This document shows positions 34,052 to 41,644 of a stretch of DNA of 64,000 nucleotides, one piece after another. A model generated the notes under the pieces. The model saw only the letters and a program-made list of their open reading frames with translations, ran no database searches and was not told the DNA's origin. This stretch comes from Desulfitobacterium sp050251735. Lineage in GTDB: Bacteria > Bacillota > Desulfitobacteriia > Desulfitobacteriales > Desulfitobacteriaceae. Each line of letters opens with the position of its first letter. Position 1 is the first letter of the stretch. The stretch covers positions 1-64,000 of the forward strand of contig JBFWMF010000014.1 of NCBI GenBank assembly GCA_050251735.1, in the 5' to 3' direction. Made by a program: the position numbers and the translations under genes.

Positions 34052-35296
34052 GTGAGTAATTGGCTAGAAATCTGGGAGCAGCATCCGGATGTTTTTATTA
34101 CCCAAAATTGGCAGGAATGTTCCAAAGAAAGAAAAAAGGATTTGCGTCTTTCTCCACAATTTCACTATTTTTTCGGGGGAGAGACCGCTTTGCGGGTAGG
34201 AATCGTAGCAAGCGAAACTTTGCCAAAGGAAGAGGATTTTTTATTAGCAGGTATGCTTTGGGCTAACCGTTTGAGCAATGGAGCACGAACGGTCATATAT
34301 TTTGTTGCTCCGGATTATTCTCCATTCTTTCTGCATGCTTTATCAAAGATTGCAGGCTTAATCAATGTCAAAGCGGTGTACTGGAGGGAGCGCATATCTC
34401 CTAGCCTCTACTTAATTCCTGATGGGACCCTTGGAAATCATAAAAGAATTGCCATCGGGGAAAAGAGGCCTAATTGGCTTAAGTGGAGGCAAGAATTGAA
34501 TCCTGTTGCCCAGCAGCAACTCACCGTAATAAAAGGCTTTTTTGAAAAGCTAGTCGACAGAGGAGTCAGATCAGAGTTGAAGCATCAAACTGTTTCATTT
34601 ATCTGGGGGAGTTTTGAGATTGCTGAGATAAAGAAGAAAGGTAGGAAATTTGACTTAGTGACCAAAGTAAAGTGGGAGAAGAACGGTGATTTAGCTCAGA
34701 GTCTTCACTGCCAAGGCTGGGTAGATGCATCTGGAGAATTAAACAGCGAGTTTTGCGCAACCATTCAGCGCATTCTAGGCATACTGGAGGAGAAGGAAAA
34801 AACAAAGCAGCTTAAACCCAAAGACTGCCTATCCTTATGGCTCTCTCAAGGCGGAGGAATTTCATCAGCTTTGTGGGGATTACCGAAGGAATGGCCGTGG
34901 CTGCCTAGTGACCGGAGTGAAAATTGGGTGGTAGACTTAGGTCAGTGGTTCTACTTTGAAGAAAATAGTCAGCTTAGCGTAGTCTGCCCTATCTTAGATA
35001 AGCCTTTGTTCCATGCCAGTCAAGCTGTTCTCTTATCCAGCGTTTTAGAAATAAGCACTCTGTTATACGGAGACAAAAGCAAGTCCTACAATGGCTGGGA
35101 TCTAAAAATACATTGGCTCACCTGCAAAGAAATGGAAGATGAGCTTAGACTCTGGTTATCTTGGTTAAAGCACCCAGAACGCTATCATATTTGGACTCTG
35201 CCGAGCAATTGGGAAACAGAAGGGCTTAATGAATTGGTCAGCCGCAGCAGTCCCAATCGCGAAGGTGCTTTCAGGAATTATCCGGGGAATGGATAG
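34052..35296 (+). CDS. Hypothetical protein, lineage-specific
   Basis: I do not recognise this 414-residue soluble protein. It is Trp-rich with no signal peptide or membrane segment. The N-terminal half (RVGIVASETLPKEEDFLLAG, GARTVIYFVAPDYSPFFLHAL) looks like an alpha/beta fold, while the C-terminal half is mixed. There is no clear catalytic motif. GTG start with AGGGAGGAT upstream, and a strong terminator after it. It is probably a single-gene unit. Fast divergence and the absence of a known domain suggest a clade-restricted gene. Confidence 0.7.
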   Translation: MSNWLEIWEQHPDVFITQNWQECSKERKKDLRLSPQFHYFFGGETALRVGIVASETLPKEEDFLLAGMLWANRLSNGARTVIYFVAPDYSPFFLHALSKIAGLINVKAVYWRERISPSLYLIPDGTLGNHKRIAIGEKRPNWLKWRQELNPVAQQQLTVIKGFFEKLVDRGVRSELKHQTVSFIWGSFEIAEIKKKGRKFDLVTKVKWEKNGDLAQSLHCQGWVDASGELNSEFCATIQRILGILEEKEKTKQLKPKDCLSLWLSQGGGISSALWGLPKEWPWLPSDRSENWVVDLGQWFYFEENSQLSVVCPILDKPLFHASQAVLLSSVLEISTLLYGDKSKSYNGWDLKIHWLTCKEMEDELRLWLSWLKHPERYHIWTLPSNWETEGLNELVSRSSPNREGAFRNYPGNG

Positions 35297-35326
35297 GTTT
35301 GCCGAGATAAGTTAAGAAAATAAAAA

Positions 35327-35375
35327 ATAGGGTGATTCCTAACGAAGTTATCGTATGGAATCACCCTATCTATTT
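35327..35375 (+). terminator. Terminator after the 414-residue protein
   Basis: A 13-bp perfect stem ATAGGGTGATTCC / GGAATCACCCTAT with a 17-nt loop, followed by CTATTTT. Confidence 0.88.
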
Positions 35376-35518
35376 TAAAAAAATGCTCTAAGGCAAAAAA
35401 AGTTATGCCCTAAAGGAAAATTTGTTGTGCATTGAAGCAACATATCAAAAAAATATTAATTAATGATAAAAAAATTTCAATAAAAGAAAGGATTCTATTT
35501 TATAATTATAAATTATAT

Positions 35519-35532
35519 TGTATAATCATACA
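35519..35532 (+). promoter_or_regulatory. Candidate ARG box over the -10 of the acetyltransferase promoter
   Basis: TGTATAATCATACA is a palindrome (TGTAT/ATACA arms) that contains the TATAAT box at 35521-35526. AT-rich symmetric sites of this kind, overlapping the promoter, are bound by ArgR/AhrC in Firmicutes. The downstream gene is the first enzyme type of arginine synthesis, so arginine repression is plausible. Confidence 0.5.
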
Positions 35533-35551
35533 GTAGAAAGGGGGGGAACCA

Positions 35552-36013
35552 ATGGATGTTAGAAGAGCAATATTAAGCGATGTAGAAGCGATGATGACCC
35601 TAATCAATCATTTCGCTGATCAAGGTCTCATGCTTCCGCGCTCACGAAATTCATTCTATGAATGTCTCAGAGAATTTTTAGTGGTAGAAGACCAAGGTAG
35701 AATTGTGGCTACTGGTGCCTTGCACATCATTTGGGATGATTTATCAGAAATCCGGGCCTTAGCGGTCATGGAAGAATGCCAAGGGAAAGGACTGGGCAGT
35801 AGTCTCGTCAAAGCATTGCTTGAGGATGCACAAACCATCGGATGTCCCAAGGTATTCACTTTAACCTATCAACCTGGATTTTTTGAACGCTGCGGATTTA
35901 CCATGATAGAGAAAGAAGATATGCCGCATAAAGTATGGAAGGATTGTATTCATTGTGTTAAATTCCCCAATTGTGATGAGAATGCCATGATTTTGAATTT
36001 GTCTAAGCAATAG
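35552..36013 (+). CDS. Short ArgA-type GNAT N-acetyltransferase (probable N-acetylglutamate synthase)
   Basis: GNAT protein of 153 residues. Acetyl-CoA binding is shown by AVMEECQGKGLGSSL (the R/Q-x-x-G-x-G/A loop). The whole sequence, with LINHFADQGLMLPRS, EIRALAV, FALTYQ-like TLTYQPGFFERCGF and the Cys-containing CIHCVKFPNCDE tail, matches the short clostridial ArgA type, which acetylates glutamate as the first step of arginine synthesis. A GGGGGG ribosome site and a probable ARG box lie upstream. The substrate is inferred from the family. Confidence 0.88.
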   Translation: MDVRRAILSDVEAMMTLINHFADQGLMLPRSRNSFYECLREFLVVEDQGRIVATGALHIIWDDLSEIRALAVMEECQGKGLGSSLVKALLEDAQTIGCPKVFTLTYQPGFFERCGFTMIEKEDMPHKVWKDCIHCVKFPNCDENAMILNLSKQ

Positions 36014-36227
36014 AATGGGACTTATTACGGATAGGGCTTCTGTTGAAGGAAAGTGATAAGGTTCCCTTGTCGGCAAGGAGCATGTGGAGAAATTTCCACT
36101 GTAGATCAAGATAGGCATTGTCCAAATCTTGTTCACAAATACCTTGGGAAACCAGAACCTCGCGACAAGAATTCTCGAATTCGCGAATTAATTCTAAGGC
36201 ATCTTCATGAGTTGACAGCATAACCAT
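36003..36227 (-). CDS. Small hypothetical protein
   Basis: Seventy-four residues from the ATG at 36227, which has GAGGATGG at a normal distance. It is a helical, acidic, Leu-rich protein (EDALELIREFENSC, then DLQWKFLHMLLADK) with no recognisable domain. Its end overlaps the end of the acetyltransferase gene by 11 bases, tail to tail. The ribosome site and clean frame favour a real gene, but I cannot identify it. Confidence 0.55.
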   Translation of the reverse strand: MVMLSTHEDALELIREFENSCREVLVSQGICEQDLDNAYLDLQWKFLHMLLADKGTLSLSFNRSPIRNKSHSIA

Positions 36228-36403
36228 TCACCATCCTCTATGTTATTATTTATGATACAACTGGTTGTTTATTAAAAAAACTGTACTTATTTCAGTGTTG
36301 TCCTTATTATAAGAAAATTAGGTTGTGAAAAGTGTTGTAAAAGGGAGAGAGTAACCAGATAAAATAGATAAAGAATGATGAAATAAGTGAGTTTTGTGTA
36401 ATA

Positions 36404-37162
36404 TTATGCGACATAAGTAACGGGGGACTTGAGTTTTCTCCAGAGTGAAATATCAAAGAAGCGGATATTTCCTAATATGTAGTGTTTATTCGCCTTCGAA
36501 TAATCGCGTACGACTACATAACAATCGCCAAGTGAATGGTGGAGGGTAGCTGTATAGCTCAGTGATAAAAGAAATTGGGTAAGCTTATCAGTACCATTAT
36601 GGGGAAAACCCGTTTTATGCGCTAAATCAAGGCTTTGCTCATAAATATCAATTGCTTCCTGCCATTTATTCATATGCTGCAAAATATGGCCATGAATTAT
36701 CAGTAAAAGAGGCTCTTTATAGAAATTCGGGTTTTTCTGGATTATGTTAAGGGCATGTTTTGGTCGATCTTCTCTTAAGAGAAGATCGGCAAGGGTTGCA
36801 CACAGAAGGGGATCATTTGTATTTTGATACTTTTCTAATAGGGCAATGGCCTGTCTCGTTTCACGAAAATAAAAATATAGCTGACTAGCAAAATGGGAAA
36901 TTGCAAGGGGTGTTGAACCCTGAGTGATTTCCTTCGCCATTTTCTGGGCGGTGCTTTTTTTATCGGGTGGCGGAAAGCTTCGTTTGCGCATCATTAAAAG
37001 ATAGGCTATGGAAAACCCGATCAGCAAAGAACAGACTCCAAGTATAGGACCAAATCTCCACCATAAAAATAAACCTGTCAGAATAAAAAAGATGAATATG
37101 GAGAAAAAATAATAGAGTTTATAAACATAAAGTACTTGTAAATCATATTTCACTTGACCCAT
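36404..37162 (-). CDS. Membrane protein with TPR-like helical domain
   Basis: Protein of 252 residues from the ATG at 37162 (GGAGG six bases upstream). Two membrane segments lie at about 18-36 and 40-58, followed by basic residues, and then a soluble helical domain with tetratricopeptide-like repeats (LAISHFASQLYFYFRETRQA, then WQEAIDIYEQSLDLA, then HSLGDCYVVVRDYSKA). TPR domains mediate protein contacts, so it is probably a membrane-bound scaffold. Its partners are unknown. It is divergent from the CoA-ligase operon, with 600 bp between. Confidence 0.72.
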   Translation of the reverse strand: MGQVKYDLQVLYVYKLYYFFSIFIFFILTGLFLWWRFGPILGVCSLLIGFSIAYLLMMRKRSFPPPDKKSTAQKMAKEITQGSTPLAISHFASQLYFYFRETRQAIALLEKYQNTNDPLLCATLADLLLREDRPKHALNIIQKNPNFYKEPLLLIIHGHILQHMNKWQEAIDIYEQSLDLAHKTGFPHNGTDKLTQFLLSLSYTATLHHSLGDCYVVVRDYSKANKHYILGNIRFFDISLWRKLKSPVTYVA

Positions 37163-37560
37163 GCTAACCTCCAGCATTAAGAATAAATCCTGGAAAATTA
37201 TATGAAGACAATTCCTATATTATGATTCTATTAATTTGGGCTATCGCATATATCATGGTAGATAATGGAATGTTGATGAAATGCGAAGGGAATCTAAGGA
37301 AGCAAAAGGGCTAAGGTATTCTTTTATTGGTCTGACCTTCAGGCGGTATAATTAATTTTTTAAATTAGCAGGAGATTGGTTTTGGATAGAGAATACTATA
37401 CTTAGTGTTTTAAAAGATAAAACAATGTTTTAGTATTTATAAGAAATGACTGTAAAACTGCACAGTATACATAGGCTAATGATAAAAAGCTATATTGATA
37501 GACAATACTTTACAGAATATTCAAAATATATTATTTTATCAAATTTGCGCATTTATGGGG

Positions 37561-37634
37561 TTGACTAAATCCTTAATTCCAGAGATAATAATACTGTACA
37601 AAGGAAAATGAAACTACGTTTCGCAATACGAAAC
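37561..37634 (+). promoter_or_regulatory. Promoter and palindromic operator of the CoA-ligase operon
   Basis: TTGACT (37561-37566), 17 bp and GATAAT (37584-37589) form a good sigma-A promoter. About 29 bases after the -10, GTTTCG-CAATA-CGAAAC (37618-37634) is a perfect inverted repeat, well placed for a roadblock repressor. The leader to the ATG at 37779 is about 180 nt. The 380 bp between 37178 and 37560 are AT-rich and show no gene. Confidence 0.65.
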
Positions 37635-37778
37635 AAAATAATTCCTTTGTATTAAACCTATCCATCTAGCTCACACTAAATCGAAGATTTAAGTTAGAGT
37701 CAAGGGAGGGTGAGAGACTTCTCAAGTGTTCATAGGTGTCTCTGGGTAAAGAAATAACATTATGGAAGGGATTTATGC

Positions 37779-39056
37779 ATGGCAAGATTTCTAGAGTATC
37801 AAGGTAAAGATTGGCTTGCAAAAGCAGGAATGCCGGTACCTAAGGGTCGTCCGGCATCGACCCCCGAAGAAGCGAAGGAAATCGCCGAGTGGATTGGCGG
37901 ACCTGTAGCTGTAAAAGGCCAGGTACAAGCGGGTGGTCGTGGTAAAGCAGGGATTGTTAAACTTGTTAACACCCCTGAAGAAGCAGCAGTTGTTGCTGCA
38001 GAGATTCTCTCTAAGACAGTGAATGGCCTACCGGTGCGTAAAGTTCTTGTGGAAGAAAAGCTCGATATCAAAAAAGAGTTCTATTGCTCCTTTGTCGTCA
38101 ATGGTGCAAGAGAAGCTCGTTCGCCAATGCTCATGTTCAGTCTTGAGGGCGGAATGGATATCGAAAGTGTTCCCGAAGATAAGCTTCTTAAGATCAATGT
38201 TGATCCTCTTAATGGATTGCAATCTTATGATGCAGTGGATTTAGCCGCTAAAGCCGGAGTTGCTCCTGAAGACTTAAGCAAGTTTGCCAAATTTTTGACG
38301 AAACTTTCCCAAACGTACAAGAAATATGATTGCATGACCCTGGAAATTAATCCTTTTATTATGACAGGTAAGGGTGATCTTATCTGTGCTGACTGTAAGA
38401 TGGAAATCGACAACAGTTCAGTTGGTCGTCATCCAGAGTTCGGTTTTGACATCGCTCGCGATCTACCAGGAGAGCCTACTGAGCTCGACTATATCGGTTG
38501 GAGTATTGAAGAGACTGATGCTCGTGGGACAGGCTTCTTGATGAACATGGGTTATGATGAAGTGAGCCCAGGCCATATTGGCTATCACCCAATCGGTGGT
38601 GGTTCAGCTATGATGGGACTTGACGCACTCAATCAAGTTGGCTTAAAACCTGCTAACTATGCAGATACAAGCGGAAACCCTGTTGCATCAAAGATCTACC
38701 GTGTTGCAAAATCAGTACTTTCTCAACCCAATATTGATGGTTATCTCCTTGGTGGCTTCATGATGGCCAATCAGGAGCAATGGCATCATGCTCATGCTAT
38801 CGTAAAAGTTCTTCGTGAGGTTCTTCCAACCCAGAAACCTGGATTACCCTGTGTTCTCCTGCTCTGTGGAAATAGGGAAGACGAATCTCTAGAAATTCTT
38901 CGTACAGGACTTGCTGATCTTATGACTGCTGATGGTCCTGGTAAGAGAATCGAGATTTATGGTAAACAATATGTTACCGACACGAAGTTCATTGGTGAAA
39001 GACTCTTAGCTCTAAGCAAGGAATACAGAGCTGAGAAAGAAGCTCAAGGAAAGTAG
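37779..39056 (+). CDS. ATP-grasp CoA-ligase beta subunit (SucC/MtkA-like, divergent)
   Basis: Protein of 425 residues, longer than standard SucC (about 388). The ATP-grasp start is clear (VKGQVQAGGRGKAG near 45-58), as is LEINPF, but the C-terminal CoA-ligase part is altered: GGGSAMMGLDAL instead of the usual NGAGLAM, then ADTSGNP. With the alpha subunit it should catalyse acid + CoA + ATP <-> acyl-CoA + ADP + Pi. The divergence and neighbours (HpcH lyase, malic enzyme) favour malate/malyl-CoA rather than succinate as substrate, but this is inference. Preceded by a sigma-A promoter; nine bases separate it from the iron-sulfur gene. Confidence 0.82.
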   Translation: MARFLEYQGKDWLAKAGMPVPKGRPASTPEEAKEIAEWIGGPVAVKGQVQAGGRGKAGIVKLVNTPEEAAVVAAEILSKTVNGLPVRKVLVEEKLDIKKEFYCSFVVNGAREARSPMLMFSLEGGMDIESVPEDKLLKINVDPLNGLQSYDAVDLAAKAGVAPEDLSKFAKFLTKLSQTYKKYDCMTLEINPFIMTGKGDLICADCKMEIDNSSVGRHPEFGFDIARDLPGEPTELDYIGWSIEETDARGTGFLMNMGYDEVSPGHIGYHPIGGGSAMMGLDALNQVGLKPANYADTSGNPVASKIYRVAKSVLSQPNIDGYLLGGFMMANQEQWHHAHAIVKVLREVLPTQKPGLPCVLLLCGNREDESLEILRTGLADLMTADGPGKRIEIYGKQYVTDTKFIGERLLALSKEYRAEKEAQGK

Positions 39057-39065
39057 GGAAATAAC

Positions 39066-39353
39066 GTGCTGGAATTCGCCGAAAAAAGTTGCAAGATCAC
39101 AATCGATACCAGCAAGTGTGATACATGCAAAACAAAAGCATGTGCAGACGCGTGCAAAAAATATGCCAGAGGTTTGCTCGGAATAGATGATAAAGGTAGA
39201 GCATCGGTTGCTCATCGTACAGAGGAAGAAATTCTACGCCTTGGTACTGAGTGCCTTTCCTGCGAATTTGCTTGCAAATTCCAAGGTAATGATGCTATCA
39301 CAATCGAAGTTCCAGTAGCTGGACTCGATGAATACCTCGCCAAACGCGCTTAA
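39066..39353 (+). CDS. Ferredoxin-like iron-sulfur protein between CoA-ligase subunits
   Basis: Protein of 95 residues with C18-x2-C21-x4-C26-x3-C30 and C63-x2-C66-x3-C70, plus Cys9. This is like a two-cluster ferredoxin, but the spacing is unusual and one ligand of a full second set is missing, so one [4Fe-4S] cluster plus an incomplete site is most likely. GTG start with AGGG upstream, nine bases after the beta-subunit stop and 52 before the alpha start. Such a protein is not part of normal succinyl-CoA synthetase. It may be a third subunit, a redox sensor or an electron carrier for the route; undetermined. Confidence 0.78.
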   Translation: MLEFAEKSCKITIDTSKCDTCKTKACADACKKYARGLLGIDDKGRASVAHRTEEEILRLGTECLSCEFACKFQGNDAITIEVPVAGLDEYLAKRA

Positions 39354-39405
39354 TTTCTAAATCGATTGGGATAAAAATTAGCAATTTGTTAAATGAGGGA
39401 TAAGA

Positions 39406-40302
39406 ATGGGCATTTTGATCAATAAAGAGACCAAAGTAATTGTCCAAGGAATCACCGGTCGGGAAGGTTCTATGCGGACAAAGTATATGAAAGAATACGG
39501 TACGAAGCTAATTGGTGGAACTAGTCCTGGTAAATCAGGACAAGAGATCCATGGGGTTCCAGTTTTCAATACCGTAAAGGAAATTGTTCGGGAACAAGGT
39601 GAAATAGATTTCAGCGTTATTTTCGTACCGGGCAGTGGTTTAAAGACCGCTGTTATGGAAGCAGCTGATGCAGGAGTTAAAAATATCATTCCTTGCGTCG
39701 AAGGCACGCCTATCCATGATATTATGGATATGATTGCTTATGCTAATCTCAAGGGTTCGAGATTGATCGGACCTGGATCCATTGGTATTCTCACACCCGG
39801 AGAAGCTGTTGTCGGATGGCTCGGCGGAAACGTGGAGTGGGCTAATAAATTTTTCCAAAAAGGTAACATCGGAGTATTCTCCCGCAGCGGCGGTCAATCA
39901 GGGACTATTCCTTGGGTACTGCGTGAGGGTGGCTTTGGGGTCAGTACGGTTGTTCATACTGGAACTGAGCCTGTCTTGGGTACTTCCATGGCCGATCTTT
40001 TACCGTTCTTTGAAGCGGATCCCGATACTGCAGGCGTTGCCGTTTATGCAGAAATCGGCGGTTCACAGGAAGAAGAATGTGCAGAGGTTATTGCTGCAGG
40101 TAAATTCACCAAGCCTTTCGTAATCTATGTAGCTGGTGCTTGGGCACCTGAAGGACAACGATTCTCCCATGCCTCCAATATTGTTGAGCGCGGACGTGGT
40201 TCGGCCAAGAGTAAAATGGAAGCTATCACTCAAGCAGGTGGTTTCGTTGCTGAAAGGCCGACTGATATTCCTATTATTCTTAAGGAAAAGTTAGGCAAAT
40301 AA
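39406..40302 (+). CDS. CoA-ligase alpha subunit (SucD/MtkB-like)
   Basis: Protein of 298 residues, standard for SucD. Rossmann CoA-binding start (VIVQGITGREGS, residues 12-23), CVEGTPIHDI, GPGSIGILTPGE, IGVFSRSGGQSGT and the phosphohistidine segment (RFSHASNIVERGRG, His near 256) are present, so the phospho-transfer chemistry should be intact. Sequence around the active site differs from succinyl-CoA synthetase (FSHASNI instead of GHAGAI). It pairs with the beta subunit at 37779. ATG with GAGGG upstream. Substrate proposed to be malate from context only. Confidence 0.86.
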   Translation: MGILINKETKVIVQGITGREGSMRTKYMKEYGTKLIGGTSPGKSGQEIHGVPVFNTVKEIVREQGEIDFSVIFVPGSGLKTAVMEAADAGVKNIIPCVEGTPIHDIMDMIAYANLKGSRLIGPGSIGILTPGEAVVGWLGGNVEWANKFFQKGNIGVFSRSGGQSGTIPWVLREGGFGVSTVVHTGTEPVLGTSMADLLPFFEADPDTAGVAVYAEIGGSQEEECAEVIAAGKFTKPFVIYVAGAWAPEGQRFSHASNIVERGRGSAKSKMEAITQAGGFVAERPTDIPIILKEKLGK

Positions 40303-40329
40303 TAATTGATCATCTTAATTAAATGATAA

Positions 40330-40367
40330 TTTCCCGCTCAGATGGGGAATGCTTATCTGAGCGGGAA
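40330..40367 (+). other. Strong hairpin after the alpha-subunit gene
   Basis: Stem TTTCCCGCTCAGAT / ATCTGAGCGGGAAA, 13-14 bp, loop of 11 nt. There is no T run after it, so it may protect or process the mRNA end rather than terminate. The 170 bases from here to the next start hold no gene. Confidence 0.6.
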
Positions 40368-40537
40368 AAGTTACACCACATGGCCGGTTATTCGGTTACT
40401 TAGCGCTACTAGATTGACTATCAATTAAGTGTCGGTCAGCTGTCGAATAGCTAACTTAGTATGGAGCCATATTAACATTGCAACTAGGGACTTTATGTCC
40501 TTAGAAATATTATTAAATTTTTAGGGGGTATATATCC

Positions 40538-41425
40538 ATGGCTGTTATGAGATCTATTATGTACATTCCTGGAAACAATCCAAAATTCATCGACAAGATT
40601 GCCTCGATTCCTGCTGACATCATCACCTTTGACCTCGAAGATGCTATACCACCTTCCGAGAAAGAAGCTACCCGTGTTATGATCAAGGAAAATCTTCACA
40701 GAGGTCGCGATGGCGGAGCTCAAGTTTTTGTTCGTATCAACAACTGGGAAACCGGCATGACCAATGATGACTTAGAAGCTATCGTTTGGCCTGGCTTAGA
40801 CGGAGTAACCTTAGCTAAAACAGGTTGTGCAGCTGACGTACAACGTCTTGACTGGAAACTAGAAGAATTAGAAATGCGTCGTGGCATTCCTGTTGGAACG
40901 GTTAAGATTTCCATGCTTCTTGAAACTGCTAAAGGTGTTCAAAACGCTGGAGAATGCTGCCTAGCTAGCAAACGTAATGTTAATGCTATCTTTGGTGCAG
41001 TTGACTATTGCCGTGATATGCGTGTTAAACTTACCTCTGCAGCTGTTGAGCAACAATACGCTCGCGCTAAAGTTGCTGTAGCTTGCCGCACTGCTGGTAT
41101 CGTTGCGATCGACGCTCCTTTTGTTGATTACAAAGATATCCCTGGTTTCGAAAAGAATGTTGCGGATGGTAAACAAATGGGTTATGAAGGTCGTATGATC
41201 ATTCACCCAGGACAAGTTGAACCTTCCAACACCCTTTATGCTCCAGATCCGGCTGATGTGCAATGGGCAAAAGATGTTGTTAAAGTCTTCGAAGAAGAAG
41301 GTCTTGCTAAAGGTAAGGCTGCCGTTTCCTTGAACGGAAAAATGGTAGACACCCCTGTATATCTTAATGCTCAAGATATCTTAGCTGCTCAAGCTGAAAT
41401 CGATGCTAAGAATGCTGGTAAATAA
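40538..41425 (+). CDS. HpcH/HpaI-CitE family lyase (malyl-CoA/citramalyl-CoA lyase-like)
   Basis: TIM-barrel protein of 295 residues. The CitE-type motifs are present: SIMYIPGNNPKF at the start, FDLEDAIPPSEKEATR (metal/acid residues), VRINNWETG, LLETAKGVQNA (Glu) and IHPGQVEP. It should cleave or form a malyl-CoA-type thioester: acetyl-CoA + glyoxylate <-> malyl-CoA, or citramalyl-CoA or citryl-CoA. No citrate lyase alpha or gamma gene is nearby, so citrate lyase is unlikely. Codon use is strongly biased to GCT, GGT, CGT and CTT, as in highly expressed genes. ATG with AGGGGG upstream. Confidence 0.87.
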   Translation: MAVMRSIMYIPGNNPKFIDKIASIPADIITFDLEDAIPPSEKEATRVMIKENLHRGRDGGAQVFVRINNWETGMTNDDLEAIVWPGLDGVTLAKTGCAADVQRLDWKLEELEMRRGIPVGTVKISMLLETAKGVQNAGECCLASKRNVNAIFGAVDYCRDMRVKLTSAAVEQQYARAKVAVACRTAGIVAIDAPFVDYKDIPGFEKNVADGKQMGYEGRMIIHPGQVEPSNTLYAPDPADVQWAKDVVKVFEEEGLAKGKAAVSLNGKMVDTPVYLNAQDILAAQAEIDAKNAGK

Positions 41426-41462
41426 TTAGCAATATTGCTAATTCCTACTTAGAATTATCATT

Positions 41463-41497
41463 TGCGGGTCGCTTCTTCATGAAGCGACCGCATTATT
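41463..41497 (+). terminator. Terminator after the lyase gene
   Basis: Stem TGCGGGTCGCTTC / GAAGCGACCGCA with a 5-nt loop, one bulged G, and ATTATT after it. Confidence 0.7.
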
Positions 41498-41507
41498 AAA
41501 AAATTGC

Positions 41508-41520
41508 GAAACAACGTTTC
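41508..41520 (+). promoter_or_regulatory. Inverted repeat upstream of the malic enzyme gene
   Basis: GAAAC-AAC-GTTTC is a perfect 13-bp palindrome in the AT-rich 140 bp before the malic enzyme start. It uses the same GTTTC half-site as the palindrome at 37618-37634 but in the opposite arm order, so a shared regulator is possible and unproven. Confidence 0.35.
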
Positions 41521-41644
41521 ATTTTATTATGCATAATGAAATGTTTATAGCTTGAGTGATGCTTTTAGCTTGCGTAATACTCATAAATTATTTGGCTGAA
41601 TCACATACTATCTATTAGTTTTAATCATGAGAGGGGATGTCTAA

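Noticed and set aside
37779..40302. Plain succinyl-CoA synthetase
   Set aside because: Not excluded, but altered conserved blocks, the inserted iron-sulfur gene and the neighbouring lyase and malic enzyme make a malate-type ligase the better working reading.
40330..40367. Intrinsic terminator after the alpha-subunit gene
   Set aside because: The stem is strong but no T run follows on either strand, so I list it only as a hairpin.
40961..41374. 137-codon minus-strand frame opposite the HpcH/CitE gene
   Set aside because: Same codon-bias artefact; the sense frame has clear family motifs.
40538..41425. Citrate lyase beta subunit (CitE)
   Set aside because: No citD, citF or citC genes are nearby; malyl- or citramalyl-CoA lyase activity fits better.
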